DNA of 64,000 nt from Glossina fuscipes. Lineage: Eukaryota; Arthropoda; Insecta; Diptera; Glossinidae. Below, piece by piece: positions 1 to 13,017 of this stretch. The position numbers and the translations under genes are program-made. The notes below the pieces were generated by a model. That model made no database searches and was not told the origin of the DNA. It worked only from the letters and a program-made list of their open reading frames with translations. Location of the stretch: NCBI RefSeq assembly GCF_014805625.2, contig NW_023998493.1, positions 1,908,082 to 1,972,081 of the forward strand, written 5' to 3'. Numbering within the stretch: position 1 is the first letter of the stretch; each line of letters opens with the position of its first letter.

Positions 1-3000
1 ACTTGTTTCATGATAATATTCAAGATTTTCTGGGGAGAAAAAATCCCAATGAAAATTTTCTTTCAATAATCTTAATAAGATAATTTAAAAGTACCGTAAT
101 GTTAATGTGAAAAGGGTGCAAAACGAATATTTCAAATTTACGAAGTCCCGTAAAGCAGCATATTTTTCAATTGCAATTCGTTTATTTCTTAATTAATTTT
201 CTTATTGGATACAGTCGTTCATTTTCAGTAACCATAACGTAAAATTAACGATTATTTCTTTTTCTTTTCGTATTTTTAATGTAATTTATTTCATGCTGTT
301 GCAGCAGCCCTATGAATATTTTATATAGATAGATTGCGAAAATAAATGAAGATGCGCGAATAAGCGAATGTAAAATAACAATAATAAAAGAAAAGAATTC
401 AATTCAATATATTTTGGGGAGAAAGAACTAACTTGAGGTAAAAATAACTTGAAAAAAACTTTTTCCATAAATTAATAATATTGAGTGATAATAAAAGGTA
501 AAATAAAATTATGTAGCTTTACCGTTCTGGAAGTACATCCGTGTATTCATTTCTTTTCATTATCTCACTGAAACAATTACCAACACACAAGCATCTACAA
601 AAACTGATAAACAGTGAAATAATGACTGAGTCGATTGAGACTTTGTTAATAAATACTTGGATCAAACAATTGAGATGACAGAGAAGAATCTTGCCAATCA
701 TAGAATAATCATAACCGTTTTGAATACTCAATTCGAGTTCCTGCACATACTTTCGCAAAAGTCCGTCATGGCTGTTACAAAGAAAGATAGAAATGACTGG
801 CGAATATTTAATTCTTTATTGTAATTATTGATATGATAAATTTAGGAGTGGCGAATATATAAAATTTGATTATATATGGTAGCATCAATCTCTTTTTAGC
901 GATGCAATTTGCATTATTATATAAATCATACGCGATCTCCACTGCGTGCGTGATTGATATGAGGACAATTGTTTCTGATAAACCTGATTATTTTCGCAAG
1001 CATCTGGTCTCCAAAAGTCTTTGGCTCACATGTCAAAGGATATTTTAAAACGAACAACGTAGGTCGACGGGGAATATGGTTTAGGAAATCGTACCGCGAC
1101 ACTGTACCCCGAAGTGAAAATAGAAGCCAATGAAAACCCGGTTCAAGTATACAGTGCCTAACGTGTTACTTTGATATAAAAATGATGATTTGTATATACA
1201 GCCAATCAAGCAGATTTGAAAGCAAGCACGATTGTAAACACCAATTACAAGGGCAAATAAAGAGACCTTCAATAGGCTAGATGAACGTCTATTTAAAGCA
1301 ATACACGTAGTGAATCATCATACTACATATAACTAGATAGTCAGACTATTCTTTGAGAAAGACGAACAGTGCAAATTAATTAACGAAAGAGACACGCAGG
1401 CACAATAACCAATAGTGAGTCTAATGAAGAAATAAAATAGTAAGGTGAGCATACATGTATGGCTGTATGTGTAAGTGTACGTCGCTGACCACTAGGTATG
1501 TATCTAAATGTAGACAGATATGTATGTAAGTGCAATGTACAGACAAATTGACATGAAAATAGACATATATGTGGCTGTGTGTTACGCACGAGATAAAGAA
1601 ATTAACATAACCTTGTACCAAAACCTAAGTTTTCATTCATCCAAAAAAAATTGAATAATGAAGATGAAAAAAACTTTTAGCACGTCTTTGAATTTCTTAA
1701 CAAAAAGGATTCCAACAATAAATCATTTATTCATAAGAGTTCGCCGTAGTCAATCACTATATATCACAGCCTTTCGCAGTTAAGTTGTCAAGGCTTTTAG
1801 ACATTAGTTCTTATAAATGCATAGTTAGGAGCGTTTATAAAGTGCTTTCACGAACGCGATAATTTGATAAAATTAAATTGAAAAACGTTTCCGGATTTTT
1901 TATATTTTCTTTTATTCAGTGATGATGCTGATGAATATTTTTTTGCACTCACTTTTTTTACCCTCTTTTCAAGAGTGAAAGAAGAATCTAAATAGTAAAG
2001 ATTTGTCTTGCTTTTTTTTTGGAAATATTCAAATACAAAGAAAAACGCGAACAAAAAAGAATGAATAAAATAGTATAAAAAGCAAATAATAGTATTTCTT
2101 GTTATCTCGCGATGCATGTTCATCTTATGCAGCATGCCTTTTAGTACGATTAAGGCATCTTTGGCAAATGAGACTGAAATTTATTCACTCTCTGCGCGGC
2201 TCTGTTTACCTAACGTTTCAAAGCAAACCTTGTATTTTGGCAGCCTTGTTATATTGTTTATGCAAAAGAATGACAAAATTACCTTAAAAAATGTGCCCAC
2301 AAAAGCCATGAACTGCCACAGCACTCTTGTTCAGTAAACAAGATAACATTTTTTAACCAGCTATAAAAATATGTTGATTTAAACAAACGTAAATGGCAAC
2401 TAAAAGTCACGGATAGTAAGTAGCAATCGCGTAAAAAGATAAAAAGTTTATTTGAAAATTCAATGAGCTCCGTGAACCCCTTTTTAGATAGACGCAAAAC
2501 CGTTTTCATTGTAAATAAGAAAATTATAAATATTAGGAAGCCTTCTTGCAAATATTAAATAAAGAAATTTTATAATTTTCTCTACGTATTCAGTGAATTC
2601 TTAACAAAATGATTTGGGTAAACGTTACGTTCGCACAAACAAATCAATTTTTTATCCCCAACGTGCTTAATGTGCTTATACACAAAAAAACAAAGCGAAA
2701 TGTACTGTTGGGTAAGCAAATCTTTAACACTCAGCGCATCGACAAAAAAATCGCAGTCAATTTTGTAACTATATGGGGCTCGTTTGTGTGTATAAAAAGT
2801 CTTCTATACTTTGTTATATTAAACTTTTATATTAAATTTGCCAAACGTTTTTAACAAATAGAAAAACGTATATATGCAAGTCAGAAGGGCCTTCGGGAAT
2901 GTATTAGCCATGCTAGTCTATTGAAATCATCATTACAATAGTAAGAATGTGTTTAGAACAAAAAGTTTGAATTCAGATTACACCAAAACCTCGCTTGGCG

Positions 3001-3927
3001 TCGTAGAAAAAAAAAAAAAACAAAACAAAACAAAACGAAACGATGCAAAGTGAACCGGAGTTTCTTATAGGAAATCGTATAAAAATCAAAGAGAGGCTTC
3101 AAAAGGTAACACAAAACGAAATTTAGCCGTAATTCACGAACGAAGCAACATTGAAAAAGAAAAAAGTGGAACGATGCGTGGCCTGGGTGCGTTCGTAAAT
3201 CAATCGGCCCGCTTGCAATTAGCCCGAGAATTGACCACATTTTTTTTCCAAAAAAGGGAAGTTTCTTTCCTTTTACTTTCGAACTTTAGATTTTTAAATT
3301 CTAGCCCAATGATATCCCCAAGAAAGCTTCAATAATCAGCTAGATTCCATCAAGGCTGCACCTAAATGCGTGAATAAGTTAGATGGATTAAGTAAACATA
3401 ATTTTTATAGCTCTGCACATAGTGCTACGAAATTTTCAATTTTGGCGTTTGTCAATTGTTGCATCGTCGGTTTAAAGAGACGTTATTTTAAAAGCTAACC
3501 CCAAAATTGTCTAATTTACCTCGATGGGCTCTAAAGCGGTGAAAGGTTTTTTTCGTGCAATTACTAGAGGAATAAGGGTAATGTTCATGAGCGCTGTACA
3601 CAGTATTTTGAAATAATTTACTCAAGAGCACTTAGCTAGTCATGCGATCCTTGAGGTTGTATTCATTTATTTAAGTTCTTCAGTCTGTTTTAATAATATT
3701 CTCTTTTTAATGGCTTTAATTAAATTTCTTTTAAACAGTTTCAGTATTTTTTTTAAGATTATTATTATTATTATTTTTTTTTGTCAATTACGTATAACCC
3801 TGAAATATGTTTGCGTTTCTATAGTAAAAGATTTTTGCTTTTAATGGCCTCCAATGCTCATTAATGATTATGATAGTAATTAAATTTTTTATTTAAAGGT
3901 TTTTTTAGGAAGATTCACTTCTTTCTT
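1..3927. other. AT-rich intergenic DNA, no gene recognised
   Basis: Both strands were read without finding a convincing exon. Open frames here (longest 95 codons) are low-complexity or A/T-run driven and resemble no family I know. The stretch near 1430-1600 is a loose GTATG/TACATA-type simple repeat. A/T homopolymers and ATT runs occur near 3000-3040 and 3756-3780. Confidence 0.5.
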
Positions 3928-4815
3928 TTTGCACCCATCACCGAAAAATTAGGGATATATTTATTTTCTTAAAACGTTTGCAAAGCCCAGAAGAATGCTT
4001 CAGAGACTTCACAAAGTATATGTGTTTTTGATCAGCAACAAATTCTGACTAGATCTAAGTATGTCCGTGTGTCCGTCTGACTGTCCGTCCGTTTGTTTAA
4101 TGACTCTTGTAAACATTCTCCGGGCCAGAAACATGAAACTGTCGACTTCAAATTTGGCAAAAGCATTCGGAGTTCTTGCTCGCAGATTGGTATTGAAAAC
4201 GGACGATATCGGTTGAAGGAAACGACTACACGACTGCGTGAAGTTGGGATACGTGTGTTTTTGAAAAGGGATAAAAAATTGTTTTTTTGATGCATAGCAC
4301 AAAAATTTGAGGATGTATATTATAGGCGAAATATAGAAAAAATAGAAAAAATTGACCTCTCCAATATTATAGTGTATTAAAATTTAATTTTGTTCTCAAT
4401 ACGTTTATTATGCACAGAAAGAAGCTTCAAAAACCCCATAAATTATATAAATTCTTGGCCAGTTTCAAATCTGGTATGCGCCTTAACGTGTCCCTCTGTT
4501 CATACATCCACCTGCCCATCTGTCCAACTTTATAGTATCTCGGTAAACATTCTACTGTTAGTGAAAATTAAGGCATCGCCTACAAATTTGCGAAGGAATT
4601 TGGAATTGACCTGAACTTTTCAAAGGAAGGGCCTTCAACGCCCATATGTCTGTACGCCTCTACGATAAACTTTTTAATTTGGAAAACAGAGGAAATCAAC
4701 TGCGCCATATTATAGAGCGTGAGAATTTTGTTCTTTTACTTCTTTTGTCTTTTTTTGGGATAAACAGCGATGGGTATAAAAGATTCGGTCCCGACCGAAC
4801 TTAATTTTCTTTTTT
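3928..4815 (-). repeat. Interspersed repeat family A, near full-length copy
   Basis: Read on the minus strand this matches the plus-strand copies at 15250 and 53890 in order: a start with the palindrome TTCGGTCGGGACCGAA followed by TTTATACCCATCG (near 4800-4771), a middle with GGACAGATGGGCAGG-type tracts, then the block with CAGACGGACACACGGACATAC, then TTTGCAAACGTTTT, and an end CGGTGATGGGTGC (3931-3943). TATACCCA at the start and TGGGTG at the end are subterminal inverted repeats. It encodes nothing; short frames in it (97 and 87 codons on minus) are not genes. Family name is mine. Confidence 0.65.
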
Positions 4816-5329
4816 TTAGATTATTTTGTTCAGAGAGTAAATTTTGAAAATTATCTTTGCAAATTTTATTTTTGCAGCAGACCATCACGCCTTTGATTGG
4901 ATCTCTTGATTAATTAATTAAGTGTTCATAAATAGTCTCTTCACTGATTCAAAAATGTTCAAAAAATAGGCACTATTTCAGGATACTTTGGGATTTTTAC
5001 CTCGCAACGTTTCACAAAAGGCGTCTTTGTTGTTTTTCCCAACTAGGTGCATACTAGAACGGTTATTGTACACTCACTGTGTAGGTTTGAAACGTATAAA
5101 GCGGGTTAACGGTTTTCCTTCGAAAACCAGTCCGAACACGATAGATTTTGTTTATAACTCAACCTCTTTGTTATTAAGGCATTTAGTTAAGTGAGACATC
5201 AAAGTTTGAGGTGCAATGCAATAAAATTTTAAATTATTACCCACATTTTTCGTTCTTTGAAAAAGGTAAATTTAGATAGTTAGTAGTGATCCGGTATTGC
5301 AGCGTACATCACGTCTGACGTAAGTTTGC
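4816..5329. other. Intergenic DNA, nothing recognised
   Basis: The 68-codon frame at 4988 has no recognisable similarity. No repeat family could be assigned. Confidence 0.4.
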
Positions 5330-5610
5330 CCGGACGTACGTAATATTCAGAAGGGCTTAAGACAGAGCCCCCTTTTATTATACAGATCGATTCAGAAAAT
5401 TATTTCAAGCTTGTCTGTCCGTTTGTCCGTGTGATGTCCGTCCATGTATTATTGTGTTCAACCTGCAGGTCCCAAATTTTTGGGATATTTAAATAACAGA
5501 TGCTGCAATGGCTGGTGTACCGAATTTCTTCAAAATACTGCAAGAATTGCGATTAAGAGGTTGAATACAGGAAAAAAGAAGGACGGACGCACAAACTTAA
5601 TATAGCATTA
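5330..5610 (+). repeat. Interspersed repeat family C, copy 1
   Basis: This shares an ordered set of blocks with 42320-42610: CAGAAGGGCTT, a cccctttta-type block, GATCGATTCAG, TTCAACCTGCAGGTC / TTCAACCTACAGATGG, then GGGATATTT / GCGATATTG and GGTGTACCG / GGTACACCGG. The CTGTCCGTTTGTCCGTG tract is typical of short dispersed fly repeats. Non-coding and diverged. Confidence 0.5.
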
Positions 5611-7979
5611 TAAAAAAATTTTGAAATAAATATAATCAAATACACATCGGCTTCTACTCCAAAAGAGAATTACCTCCAACTGCAACGCATTTATGAACAA
5701 TGTGTGTCGTCTACTTAGCCACCCACACATAATTTCCGCTTTTTAATGTTTCCTATCTGTCTGACTACATCTGCCTAAAAAAAAAAAAGAAACGGGTAGC
5801 AGCGTAAAACAACAATAAGGAAACTGCATAAAATAGTTACGCCAGCCATTTTGTAAGAAATTTACAAATCTGGTTAGATTAGGTTAATTAAGATTAGTAG
5901 ATTAATTTAAGGGCATTTCCATTTAGCTTACAAGTTGTACGCATTATTTGTTACCTTATAGTCCTTTTGCCTTTCACCCGTCTATCGAATTTTAAGAAAA
6001 TGTTTGATAGGCATTTTGTATTTATTTTATACTACGAGATCTGAGGAATGAAAGCATTAAAGTTATAAGTACCTGGCATATCGAAAAACCACCAATATGC
6101 TGTGTGACACGAGAAGATAAATTCATGATAAAAGTAGCCTCCGAACCTGTTATCCCGGTAGTTCAAAGATAAATATTTAATTTTCCTTTTTTCTGACAGA
6201 TTTCAAGGCAATAAAAACGTGTAGAATAATGATAGGGAATATTTCTCAAGCAAAGCAGCGGCAGTTTCACATCCTCCTCGCTTTACCTGTCCGTAACTTC
6301 ATCTCGTGGACAAAAACTTCATTTTGGCTTCTTACGCAAAACTTTATTCAGTTCATACACTTGATTCATACTATTACAGTGAAATTAAGAATTTTAAGGA
6401 AATTATTTTGTATTTCATTCAGGTTTCAATTGTCGATATGTATTTTCATGTGCACAACTATCAAATGCTCAACAAATAATACATTAGTGCAAATATGAGT
6501 ACGGTGTATGGGGTTTTGTCCCCAGGCGAAGTCTGCAGCCACAGGAATAACTTCATGGAAATATGAATTTATGTTCTGTTTTCAAACTCAGTACAATCAA
6601 TGTGTGCCGCATGCCGGCTTTCTTACATTCATGGCGACAAATATATTAGAATTGTCTGTCACGCACAAAGAGGAAATTAAACATGCAGTTCAATCCAATT
6701 TCTTTGACAGTTTGCCGCAAATACCTAAACATATATTGGAAAATATTCGCTATGGACATATGTTTAACTAAGTCAAAGACCGCTCTTTTGTTGATAAATA
6801 TTTTCTTATTTTTTAATGGAAAATTATAGTGTGCTTTAAAAAAATTACATTGGCAACTGTGCCGCCAGCCTCTGGTGATAAATGAAAAACGTCGTAAACG
6901 GAATTTTCGTTAATCTGTAGTAATTATTTCTCATTATATATTGCTACTATAGTTGGCTGTCTCGGCCGTACTAATTGCATACTACATACCCAAAGTAAAT
7001 AATTTAAAAGCAATGTTAATTCACTAAGTAGTCCAACTTAACTCGTTTAGAGTAAAGTAGGGCCTACATGTGGGAATCGCTTAAGGTGCATTTATTCTGT
7101 TTGATATCATAGCGTTCGCTAGGTGATATAAACTCATTGCTCGAGGCACCAAAAGCGTCCATTTCATCCTTAATGGCCAATGCCGAGAGCTCTTATCTGC
7201 CAACGTTCATAAAAGATAGTGTTTTTCATTTATTAGAGCGCACACAAAACTTTTCTACTACAAAGCAGTGCAACGAATCGATTTTAAAAACAAAAGGATT
7301 GCTTCTTAGTCGATCAGCTGTTTCAAAGCTATAAATATTATTTTCTATTACTTCTGTGCGATATTTGAACAATTGTATCCTTGCTTAGTTATTGGAATGC
7401 AATCCTGAAGAGTTAAATTAAGGTATTCACCGATTGCATAAATGAGGTCAATGCTAACACAGGCCCTGTGTCTCAAGCGAGCGACGCGAAGCTATTGGTT
7501 AAAAAGGGACACACATAGTAAGTGGAGATAAATGAATGTGATTCCTTTACACGCTAAAATGAACTTATCGTCTCTCTACGTCATGCTTAGCCGCGTTGAA
7601 CGCACATCAAGATACCTGTTTTGTTCTCGGTCGAAATAAAGATTACGATCGGTTATTATTGCTTTGAATCGAATAAAGAATTGATTGCACTTAAAGACGG
7701 TTTGTGATTCAAAAGTAAGGGATCGCTTAACAAACCATGTCTATAGGTACTCATTATGTCTTATAATTTGTTACTTGCCTACGTACCAGCTCGAAGGACA
7801 ACAAAAAGAACATTTCAATTAAGCAACGAATGTTCCTAAAACTCGTATTCTCCGTAACCTATATGCTGAACGTGTAAAAAAGTAAGCAATTCGCCCCCTC
7901 GTTGTGATAATTTTTGAAAAGACCACACTGTCAAGTATGGAGGTCGCTAAATATACAGGAAACTAATTTACGCATGAAC
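5611..7979. other. Intergenic DNA, unexplained short open frames
   Basis: Contains frames of 89 codons (6229), 87 codons (6508) and 65 codons (7137), none with a domain, signal peptide or similarity I recognise, and no splice pattern linking them. I do not call them genes. A short A-rich run lies near 5777. Confidence 0.4.
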
Positions 7980-8990
7980 AACAAAAACCTTGTTTCGTAT
8001 AGCAAGCGAAAAATTGATAATCTCCCCCCAGGAGTCTAACTTTACGCAACTTAATTATGATATCGACGGTTTCAGCAATATTAGCCAACTTCTCAATAAA
8101 CAAACATATGCTGTAGCCCTGAAAAATAATAAATCCTACACCAACCTACTGGATAGAATTAATATTAGGTAAAGTAATCTACTTAATATAAAAACAATGC
8201 TATTTAACAATTAATTTCTTTCTTGGACAAAGGAATAAATTCTTTACTTTACTTTAGCGATTATGCTTTAATCCTTGGTGGGGTTCACTACTCGAAAATC
8301 CTAAGGATAAGGAGTTTTACAAGCGGTTACAAAAAAAAAAAACAGGTTTAGTGATACAAGAAAAATCCCGGAACTGGTGGATTTCACTGTTTACTCGATT
8401 ATTGCCGTATATTGTTTAGACATTAATATGTCTTATGATTTAAGTTCTGACCGTTCGCCTCCTTTAGTTAATTTCGACGTGAACTGTGCTTTTCATCTCC
8501 AAACTTGTAAGGTTATCTCTTCAAAAACTGATATGAACTATTTGAAGCATTGGCTAGATCAAAACTTAAGCCTCAGGGTCTGAATTAAAGACGGTCTTGA
8601 ACAGAATTTTATCGTAGGAAACTCTAATAACAACAAAACTTGTAGCAAATGTAAATTAAATCGATCTACAAATGAATAAAGCCAGCGTACCGAAGGAAGC
8701 TTTTGATAGAGTTTGGCATCCAGGACACCTTTTTAAAGTAGACAATGAAATATCAGACGCCCGTGAAATCTATGTGGTCATTGCATAATGTAGTATATTA
8801 GGCCATCTTCGCACACATGATACGACTTCATTGCATGCAGCAATGGTTATACCGAAGCCTCTACCCTCGTTCAAACACGTCTTTATAAGATCTCTATACG
8901 GCTAAAGGATTGGCATATACGGCTAAATTCTGCAAAAAACTATGCATATCGCAGTTGTTACTTTAAAATTGAGTGAAAATAAATGTATAT
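7980..8990 (+). pseudogene. Jockey-type non-LTR retrotransposon relic (endonuclease end to reverse transcriptase)
   Basis: A decayed ORF2 fragment in several frames. The frame starting near 8359 reads RKIPELVDFTVYS then DLSSDRSPPLV (near 8440), matching the end of the APE-type endonuclease of Jockey-clade elements, where the pattern is IPDLVDF...SDHSP. Near 8690-8730 KEAFDRVWHPGHLFK matches the reverse transcriptase block containing AFDRVWH. Near 8870-8930 LQTRLYKISIRLKDWHIRLN matches the late RT region. Stops and frameshifts separate the blocks, and the catalytic YADD block was not found, so it is dead. Ends are not defined. Clade assignment to Jockey is inferred from motif wording, not from an alignment. 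Confidence 0.7.
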
Positions 8991-10239
8991 ATGAAAAAGA
9001 CAAAATAATGAAAGTTCGTGGCCCTGGCCGGATGAGAAAAGTATTAGAAAGTGAATTCCATTGAAATACATTAGAAATGAGCCGATTAATATACGTAATA
9101 TTCTATGCATAGTTCACTTAGAAATGTATTTTACATTTTCATTTCGGTCTTGCTCTGTCATGGTGTGTAACACATAAACAGATGTTACAAAGAAAGGAAT
9201 TTTGCCTTTAGCCGAATTAATTAATGAAGATTTATCTTGAGGAGCAGATGGAGACTAACATTGCGGAGAATCTTAAAGACTTTCTTTTCCCATGTATATA
9301 TATATATATTCCGTTAATAATTTTTCGAAAATATTTGCTTCACTAAATGCCCAGATTTGTTTTAAGCAGAAACAGAAGTGGCTATGGTTTGTAACATTTG
9401 CGTAAGTGCTGAAACAATTTCGAGTTTCAGTTTATATTTTATCTCGCACTCTTGAAAGTTTTCCACGTCTAAATGAGTGCTTTTCTCTTAATTTAACGCT
9501 TATGTATGTTTACAAAAAATTCGAAGAATTTTTCATCAAATGAATATGTGCAAAATATGTTTATTCTTGATTGCACTATATCTTGGACGCCCGCCTGCTG
9601 GCAGCTTTAGCTTGCGTTCTCAAGAACAGACAATAGGTTTTGAAACGTGCAGTGACGCGTATATTTATCGTAGTTACGTAAAAGCTCATCGTGAAATTTC
9701 GAACAATAAACAATCTAGCAGTGAGAAGAAATTTGCAGTTCACAGCAGATAAAGCGTTGCCTAAATACTTCGCATGACTTGAAATATTCTTGTAATGAAT
9801 GAAATATTGAAATATAGTCAGTTTTAAACTAATAAAACAATTATGTGGTTTACGTCAAGAATGTGCCACATGTAGCATCTCTGAAACTGAAAAAGAAATC
9901 AAATCTTCAAAATTTTAGTGGTAGTGAGTTTAGCAGTTTGAGGAAAATAAAGAATAAGTTATTCTGGAATATTTTCGTTTACACTTCGCCAGCACAGGTA
10001 AAAATAAAGAAATACACAAACCTTTTAATTGTATGACGTAATTCTTGAGCTTAGCAAAACTTACATGGTTTGTTTTCTTATGTTTCGCTCTAATCCTAAC
10101 ATTTCAGATCGCAATCGCGATTTTAATAGATAGCCGGGCAGACAAACAAACCTGACATAAGCAGACTTATAAATAATATTAAAACAAAGGATGTTCAGGA
10201 TTATGCATTTCACAAATCTTCTCACGTCTAAATTTACGT
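8991..10239. other. Intergenic DNA, nothing recognised
   Basis: AT-rich, with a short TA run near 9296-9310. Frames of 70 and 63 codons (9540, 9845) show no recognisable similarity. Confidence 0.4.
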
Positions 10240-10875
10240 CTCATGTTCGCTAGCGGGAGAGTGTTTACCACAAATATTAAATATTTGGGGAGACGGATAG
10301 ATGGACAGACGAGCAGGAGAAGCTTAGCGCATTCCAATTTTGAAACTGGTCAAAATTTTATACACCTTGCGGGGTTTCCGAAGCTTGGTTCAACTTGTTA
10401 TAAAGGTATCGAAAAACAAAAAATTTTGATACACTTTAATGTTGGGTAGGCGGGGTAAAATTTTGTACAGTGTCGCTCATATAATATGCGTTCTAACTTT
10501 TTCTTATATATCTGCCATAGTTTATGACTAATTCTCAAAAAACCAATTTTTTATTCCGTTTGAAAAGATGTATTCTCAGTTTGTAGGTGTGTCCTTCGGC
10601 CGATCTGGCCCATTTTCAATACCAACCTGCGTGCAAGTAATTCTAATTTTTTTTATCAAATTTGAAGTCGAAGCTTCATTTTTACGATTAGGAGAAAGTT
10701 TACAACAATCGTTAGACAGACGGACAGACGGGCATACTTAAATCGATTCAGAACTTGATGCTGATCAAGCATATGTATATTGTGTGGGGTTTCTGAAGTT
10801 AATTTCTGGACTTTGCAAACGTTTTGACAAAATGAATGTACCCCGCATCCTTGGCTGACGAGTATAAAAAAGGGA
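10240..10875 (+). repeat. Interspersed repeat family A, 5'-truncated copy
   Basis: Matches the other A copies from the block AGACGGATAGATGGACAGAC (about 10290) through GAAACTGGTCAAAATTTTAT, GTGTCCTTCGGCCGATCTGG, CAGACGGACAGACGGGCATA, AAATCGATTCAGAA, TTTGCAAACGTTTTGACAAA and the end GAGTATAAAAAAGG near 10860-10872. The terminal ACAAGTAAGAA block and the 5' palindrome are missing. Non-coding. Confidence 0.6.
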
Positions 10876-11614
10876 CTATTCACGTGAAGTATTAGCCTCC
10901 CTATTTAATTCAAAGGCAAGTCCTCCTCAGCAGTAACGGGTGATGAAAAACAGAGACGCCGTGATAATGCGAAGAACAACGAATCAAGCTGCAGGGCAAA
11001 CAAACATTCCGCGATTTTGCTGGATGTGGTATATTATAAATTGGCGTACGATTCGATGAAATTTGGAGCCAAAAAAGCCATCGAGCAATGAAAAAAAAGA
11101 AAAATTTTTGAATTTAATAGTCAGTTATATATTGCAAAAGTTAATCAAGAGAAGCTTCTCAAAAAACATATTGCAGAATGCGCTTGGAAAGTCTAATATT
11201 AGCTTCGGCATAAGTGTCAAATTTTGCTGATAATGTGTGTGGAAAAATAACTAAAACTTTTAACCAAGTAGTTGCATACGCAAAAGTCAAATTATTATTT
11301 CGAGGAAAGATTCGAATTCTTGAAAAACCAATAAATTTGCAGTGAAAATAATTTTTCATATCAAGATTAAATAAGATGATTGCAAGAAATTTATCGGTTC
11401 CTTAAGATATCTTCTCTTACTATTGGCACCATCCCTCTTTCCCATTCCTTTCTTAAGTTTTTCATTGCCTAAATTTTTTGTTCACTTCAGTAGGCCACTT
11501 TTATTTCGTACAAGTTTTCATTCTCTTATGTTTCCATATGTCTGAACAAATGAAAAAAAAAAAATGAATGAAAAAAAAATGAATAAAGAAGCACTCGTTT
11601 CCACTTATACGCAA

Positions 11615-11840
11615 GAACAGCCGAATAATTGAGAAACGCGACTAACAAGTCAGTATTCGCGGGTTTAAATCCCATTGAGGTAGAGTTTACTTTGGTCGTA
11701 TCCATAGTTAGTGTCCAGTCAGTTAAGGCATAACACTTACCGACTGAACACACTGACCTACTAGGTAGCCTTCCTACATCTTTCCCTTTATTCACTTCTT
11801 CTTCTTTCTGGCCGTCATGGTTTTACACTAATAAGAGACT
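11615..11840 (+). repeat. tRNA-derived SINE, copy 1
   Basis: A pol III B-box-like GGTTTAAATCC (about 11665) lies in the block CGCGGGTTTAAATCCCATTG, followed by GGTAGAGTTTACTTTGG. A non-tRNA body with AACACTTACCGACTGAACAC and the tail block TTCTTTCTGGCCGTCATGG match, in order, the copy at 59090-59290. Two separate loci sharing a tRNA-like head plus an unrelated body is what defines a SINE family. It is diverged and transcription is unknown. Confidence 0.6.
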
Positions 11841-12412
11841 CCCCCGATTGGTACTTCAATTACTATAACCTGCAGCCTGAAGTCTTCGGAAATAGTGGGC
11901 AAATGGATTTCGCAAAAACGACTTTGAATCGTGTTGAATCTCTAAGATATGTCTTATAACAATCTTAACATGCTATTTGATGGCGGTAATGAATTATTAT
12001 TGTTTAATAAAATTAAAATAACAATAATTAAATTCTTAGTTCTCTTTTCAAGAACCTATGGAAAATTGTAACCTCATTTTCATAAATGAATACGCGTTTG
12101 GCTCTCATTAAAAAAAAAGAGAAAGAAAAAACGAAAACAGAAAGGAAAAGTTGAAAAGTCCATATCGTATATATCTACATATCAGTTCATGCAGAGTGTG
12201 GCGTACATTTTAATTAAACAAAAATCCTTTTCACTTAGGAAAGAACAATTTTTTTTACTTATAATGACTTTAGAAAATCCTTAAGGTTATACGGATTTAA
12301 CAATTTCACACGCGTTCATGCTGAAATAACTTGGTTTTATGTTTGTTAACCTTTGACTGAGAATAGCACATTTTACTACAGCCTCACATAGTTTCGGATC
12401 ATGAAAAAAAAA
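11841..12412. other. Intergenic DNA, nothing recognised
   Basis: AT-rich with A-rich runs; no coding or repeat family assignment. Confidence 0.4.
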
Positions 12413-12995
12413 AGACAAATAAGACAGTTATATTCAGTTCGAGTCGGATCTCGCATACCCACCACCATTATAATATTTGCCATATGCCTTTATTTATTGT
12501 GATAAAAAATTTATCTTTCACCATTTACTTCACTAAAAGATATTGTTAAGAAAAATTAATGTATAGAGACGTGTCGTCTACCGTAACTAATTCAGAGTTA
12601 ACAGACTTTCTCATTCTAGTCTCCATGTCTTTATATGTGATACCCATGTCAACGGTATTGTAACGAAAAAATTAATCCAGTACGTCGTCATACCCCATCG
12701 CCTCGTCGTTGTACTCTCGAAGTCCTTTTATTTGATACCCAAATCGCTGGTATTCTTAAGGGGGAAATTAATTTAAGGCCATATGCATACCATATTTATT
12801 TTAGAATTAACGCATATTTAAGCAGAAAATATATCTTCATTTGAGGAATGTATAAAATTATTTTAATCATATCGGACGAGGAGAAAGTCAACAATAAGAA
12901 TATATCGACTTTATAGGGTCTCTGAAGCTTCCTTTTTGGTGTTGCAAGTGTTATGGCGAAGTGAGTGCACCCCCATCCTCCAGCGGTGGGTACAA
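12413..12995 (+). repeat. Interspersed repeat family A, short variant copy
   Basis: Starts ACAAATAAGACAGTTATATTCAG, has CGCATACCCACCACC at 12452-12466 and ends GGTGGGTAC (12985-12993), which are subterminal inverted repeats of each other. The middle block with TTTTATTTGATACCCAAATCGCTGGTATT (near 12727) is shared with the copies at 46890 and 24470, and CTTTATAGGGTCTCTGAAGC with 47520. It lacks the GGACAGACGG tract of longer copies. A short AAAT run follows at its 3' side. Confidence 0.6.
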
Positions 12996-13017
12996 AAATA
13001 AATAAATAAATAAAAAC

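Noticed and set aside
6508..6771. 87-codon plus frame with fairly protein-like composition
   Set aside because: No domain or neighbour exon with matching phase was found; support is only the open frame.
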